13,909 bases of DNA from an uncultured Clostridia bacterium (GTDB lineage Bacteria; Bacillota; Clostridia; TANB77; CAG-508). Positions 11,998 through 13,909 of this stretch are shown in pieces. Within the stretch, counting starts at the first letter, position 1; every line of letters starts with the position of its first letter. The DNA lies in NCBI GenBank assembly GCA_934141605.1, contig CAKPCL010000018.1, positions 1-13,909 on the forward strand, read 5' to 3'. The notes beneath the pieces were generated by a model that did not search any database, was not told the origin of the DNA, and worked only from the letters and a program-made list of their open reading frames with translations. The translations under genes and the position numbers were made by a program.

Positions 11998-12759
11998 TTA
12001 ATTCAAAGTATGAATACCTAATCCTATCCAATCATTTATTCTCATTGTTAATAATGGTGGTTCATTGCATCTTGATATTATATTTGGTACTTCTTCTTTT
12101 AAATCATTTAATATTGTTATATATTTAAATAATGTTTTTTCATCAGCCCATATTACTATACTGTCTGCTCTGTCTTGATAATCTTCTGGCACTTCTATAA
12201 ACTTTAAATAGTATGGTAAATTTTGCTTTGAACACTTACTTATAAATCCAGCTACTATTTGATATGTATCACTAGCTTCTGAATTAATATATAATCTATA
12301 GTTAGGATTAATATCATTATCTTTTCTTCCACTTATATTTCTAGAAAGTACAAAGTTCCATAATCTATCCCCACTTGGCATTATTCCATATTTACTTACA
12401 ATAGGATGATTTTTAACTATATTGCATAATTCATGATAACTAGTAATATCAGGAATTTCTTTTAAATTCTTAACTAACTCTTCAAAATGTCCTTGATATT
12501 TTTCAGGATTTATTTTTCCTATATTATTTAATATATTTCTTTTCCATTTATTAAATAACACAGACCAAAATGTATCTTTTTCCATCATGGGTGGTGGTGT
12601 AGACTTTTTTCTTTCAGTACCTGCTTTTTCAATTTCATTATAAAAAGTAGTAGAGCCGTTTTTTTTGTATGAAATATATGCTTTTATCACTTTTTCCAAT
12701 ATTTCATTATTCTCTAATGGATTATTACTTTTTTCATATAATTTTAGATATTGATTCAT
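11998..12759 (-). CDS. Protein of unknown function, probably 3'-truncated
   Basis: This is a 253-residue soluble protein. The C-terminal half has a recognisable pattern: YRLYINSEASDTYQIVAGFI, then LPYYLKF, then DRADSIVIWAD, then PPLLTMRINDWIGLG. As I recall, this is shared with hypothetical proteins common in gut Clostridia, and it recalls the HopA1-like fold. This is from memory and not verified. In those proteins the WIG motif is followed by more sequence, whereas here the frame ends seven residues later. The DNA beyond contains other fragments, so a 3' deletion is likely. The start is the second ATG (12759), six bases after GAGGA; the first ATG touches that site. It has its own promoter at 12786-12814. 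The function is unknown. Confidence 0.55.
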   Translation of the reverse strand: MNQYLKLYEKSNNPLENNEILEKVIKAYISYKKNGSTTFYNEIEKAGTERKKSTPPPMMEKDTFWSVLFNKWKRNILNNIGKINPEKYQGHFEELVKNLKEIPDITSYHELCNIVKNHPIVSKYGIMPSGDRLWNFVLSRNISGRKDNDINPNYRLYINSEASDTYQIVAGFISKCSKQNLPYYLKFIEVPEDYQDRADSIVIWADEKTLFKYITILNDLKEEVPNIISRCNEPPLLTMRINDWIGLGIHTLN

Positions 12760-12785
12760 AAACATTCCTCACATTTCTTTTTATA

Positions 12786-12814
12786 ATTATATAATATATT
12801 TATCTATTTGTCGA
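12786..12814 (-). promoter_or_regulatory. Promoter of the gene at 11998-12759
   Basis: TCGACA (12814-12809), a 17-base spacer and a perfect TATAAT (12791-12786) lie just after the stop codon of the recombinase remnant. Confidence 0.6.
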
Positions 12815-12816
12815 AT

Positions 12817-13490
12817 TTAAGTTAATTTGTCAATATCAATTTTTAGCTTAAATCTAATGGTTTTATCTCTATGTATATAAATTTTGTCAATTATCATTTG
12901 TAATATAATTCTATTTGGTTCTTTTGCATTTATTATCTCATCAAAATATTCTAATGCTGTTTTTAATTCTTGAATTTTTTCTTCTAAACTTTTCTTTTCA
13001 TCGCTTTGAATTAATCCCTGTAGATAAGCAATACTTTGCATTTTTTCTTTTTCTAATTCTTTGTATGTATTCTCTATAATTTCTCTCTGCATAGAATTAT
13101 TACAAGATGCCATTTCTTTTATTTTTTGATTAATTAGCATTTTATATCTTCATTTAGAATATTAAGTTTATTTTGTAATTTAAATTTATCGTTGGTTTTA
13201 TTTTCTTGCTTTATTTCAATTTTAATATCCTTTATTTCTTTTAAATACTTTTGTTTGGTAAATTTTAAAAATTCTTTTAAGTGAATTAAAATATCTTTTT
13301 CTTTAATTTCGTGGCAATGACAGGCTTTTGTACTATATTGCCTGTATTTTGAACAGTCATAACCTTTTTCTTTAACTTTTCTTTTAATTATTATACCAGA
13401 CATTCCTGAGCCACAATCATTACATACGCACATTCCCGAAAAATAGTAATCATGTTTTTTATTTGCACCTGATATATTATGTTGCATTTT
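12817..13490 (-). pseudogene. Second large serine recombinase, C-terminal remnant, frameshifted
   Basis: Only the end of the enzyme is present. The zinc ribbon is MCVCNDCGSGMSG with partners CSKYRQYSTKACHCHE. A basic helix and coiled-coil arm follow, then a tail with YFDEIINAKEPNR and a basic strand ending IDIDKLT. The frame shifts at 13134-13150, where LNEDIKC stops and KMLINQKIKEMA continues. The tail closely matches the recombinase at 2653-4231, for example YFDEII-AKEPNR and NQKIKEMA against TQKIKDIA, so the two are paralogues. The catalytic and DNA-selecting domains (about 300 residues) are missing. The open frame runs a little past the first ATG at 13487 without homology. It is a dead relic of another integrated element. 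Confidence 0.75.
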
Positions 13491-13503
13491 AATTCCAAAA
13501 TGG

Positions 13504-13537
13504 TTGGATTTTTCATATATAAGAATCCAATTTTTTT
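13504..13537 (+). terminator. Terminator-shaped hairpin, plus strand
   Basis: TTGGATTTTT (13504-13513) pairs with AAGAATCCAA (13521-13530), with one G-T pair, and seven T follow. No plus-strand gene leads to it, so it may be a relic. The rest of 13538-13691 holds no gene; only a CTTTCAT/ATGAAAG dyad near 13640 was noticed. Confidence 0.45.
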
Positions 13538-13691
13538 ATTAAATGTTACATTTTTGGGAAAAAGTTTATTTTTCTATAGGGTATGTTTCATTTTCTATTT
13601 AAAATGTTAAGTTTTTAAATAAAATTTATAAAAACTTTCATTATGAAAGAACAAAAAAACTAATAAATTCATTACTTTTTTATAACCTTTT

Positions 13692-13806
13692 CAAATTTTT
13701 TCAAAATTTGCAGGAACAGGGAGTCACCCTTAACTCCCATTTACGCCTAAAAGCGTGGCTTTTAGCAGGATACTACAAAAATATAGAGGCGACTTTTTGT
13801 CGCCCC
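13692..13806 (+). repeat. Structured dispersed repeat, copy 3
   Basis: P1 has a different sequence from copies 1 and 2 yet is again a perfect palindrome ending in TTTG (CAAATTTT 13692-13699, AAAATTTG 13703-13710). The block CAGGAACAGGGAGT follows at once. P2 (13719-13724 with 13733-13738) and P3 (13747-13765, perfect 8-bp arms) are as in copy 1. The closing hairpin GGCGAC/GTCGCC (13788-13804) carries a T-A to C-G pair change relative to copy 1. The promoter boxes seen beside copies 1 and 2 are not obvious here. Confidence 0.65.
13777..13804 (-). terminator. Intrinsic terminator of the gene entering from the right edge
   Basis: On the minus strand GGCGAC pairs with GTCGCC around five bases, followed by an AT-rich stretch ending in five T (13781-13777). 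It lies about 40 bases after the stop codon at 13844. Confidence 0.65.
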
Positions 13807-13843
13807 TATAAAATTATAGAACTATTATATAAATTGTAATTTG

Positions 13844-13909
13844 TCAATTACTCATATCTTTCTTCTGTTTGATAAATTCTATGTTATTTTTTTCTAAATC
13901 TTCAATAGT
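13844..13909 (-). CDS. C-terminal end of a gene cut by the window edge
   Basis: The minus strand is open from the edge for 21 codons to TGA at 13846-13844, reading TIEDLEKNNIEFIKQKKDMS and one more residue. It is charged and helical, and is followed by a terminator inside repeat copy 3. The relation gene, terminator, repeat is the same as for the hydrolase and copy 1. The function cannot be judged. Confidence 0.45.
   Translation of the reverse strand, partial: TIEDLEKNNIEFIKQKKDMSN

Overview
The window is about 13.9 kb of very AT-rich DNA with Bacillota-style signals: AGGAGG-type ribosome binding sites, TTGACA/TATAAT promoters, and intrinsic terminators. The gene content (serine recombinases, an IS21-type transposase, a SpaA/Cna-B-type surface protein) suggests a gut-type low-GC Clostridia or a related lineage. 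Nearly every gene lies on the minus strand. The exception is the IS21 remnant. No tRNA, rRNA or CRISPR array was seen.

Layout. (1) 1-1541: an alpha/beta hydrolase gene (275-1306) lies between two copies of a structured dispersed repeat. The copies carry nearly identical promoters, each with a palindrome touching the -35 box. A third, more diverged copy sits at 13692-13806. (2) 1540-5155: remains of an integrated mobile element. They comprise a broken helix-turn-helix replication-type gene, a frameshifted large serine recombinase, small accessory genes, and a decayed gene at 4668-5023. (3) 5188-6378: an IS21-type element with an IstA gene carrying three same-frame stops, fused at its 3' end to the truncated tail of a surface protein gene (6353-7564). 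(4) 7667-8118: large hairpins and a fragment of a gene with clearly higher GC than its surroundings. (5) 8238-11446: a tight five-gene operon behind a consensus promoter. It encodes a thymidylate-synthase-family enzyme (broken), a DUF84/YjjX-type NTPase, a guanylate-kinase-fold protein, a Ham1/RdgB-type NTP pyrophosphatase and a transglutaminase-like protein. (6) 11531-13490: small genes and fragments, a probable 3'-truncated protein of unknown function, and a second, 5'-truncated serine recombinase.

The operon is the most interesting part. The thymidylate-synthase relative has Asp where dUMP-specific enzymes have Asn, which is the change known to favour cytosine nucleotides. The guanylate-kinase-fold protein lacks the residues that read guanine. 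Two unrelated NTP-cleaning enzymes accompany them. Together they parallel the phage T4 trio of dCMP hydroxymethylase, dNMP kinase and dCTPase used to make modified DNA. A pathway making or policing a modified pyrimidine nucleotide is my inference. In this copy the first enzyme has lost its catalytic segment, so the pathway is probably inactive here or depends on another copy.

Frame disruptions are unusually frequent. The in-frame IstA stops and the deletion junctions look like real decay. Several single-base frameshifts could instead be assembly errors.
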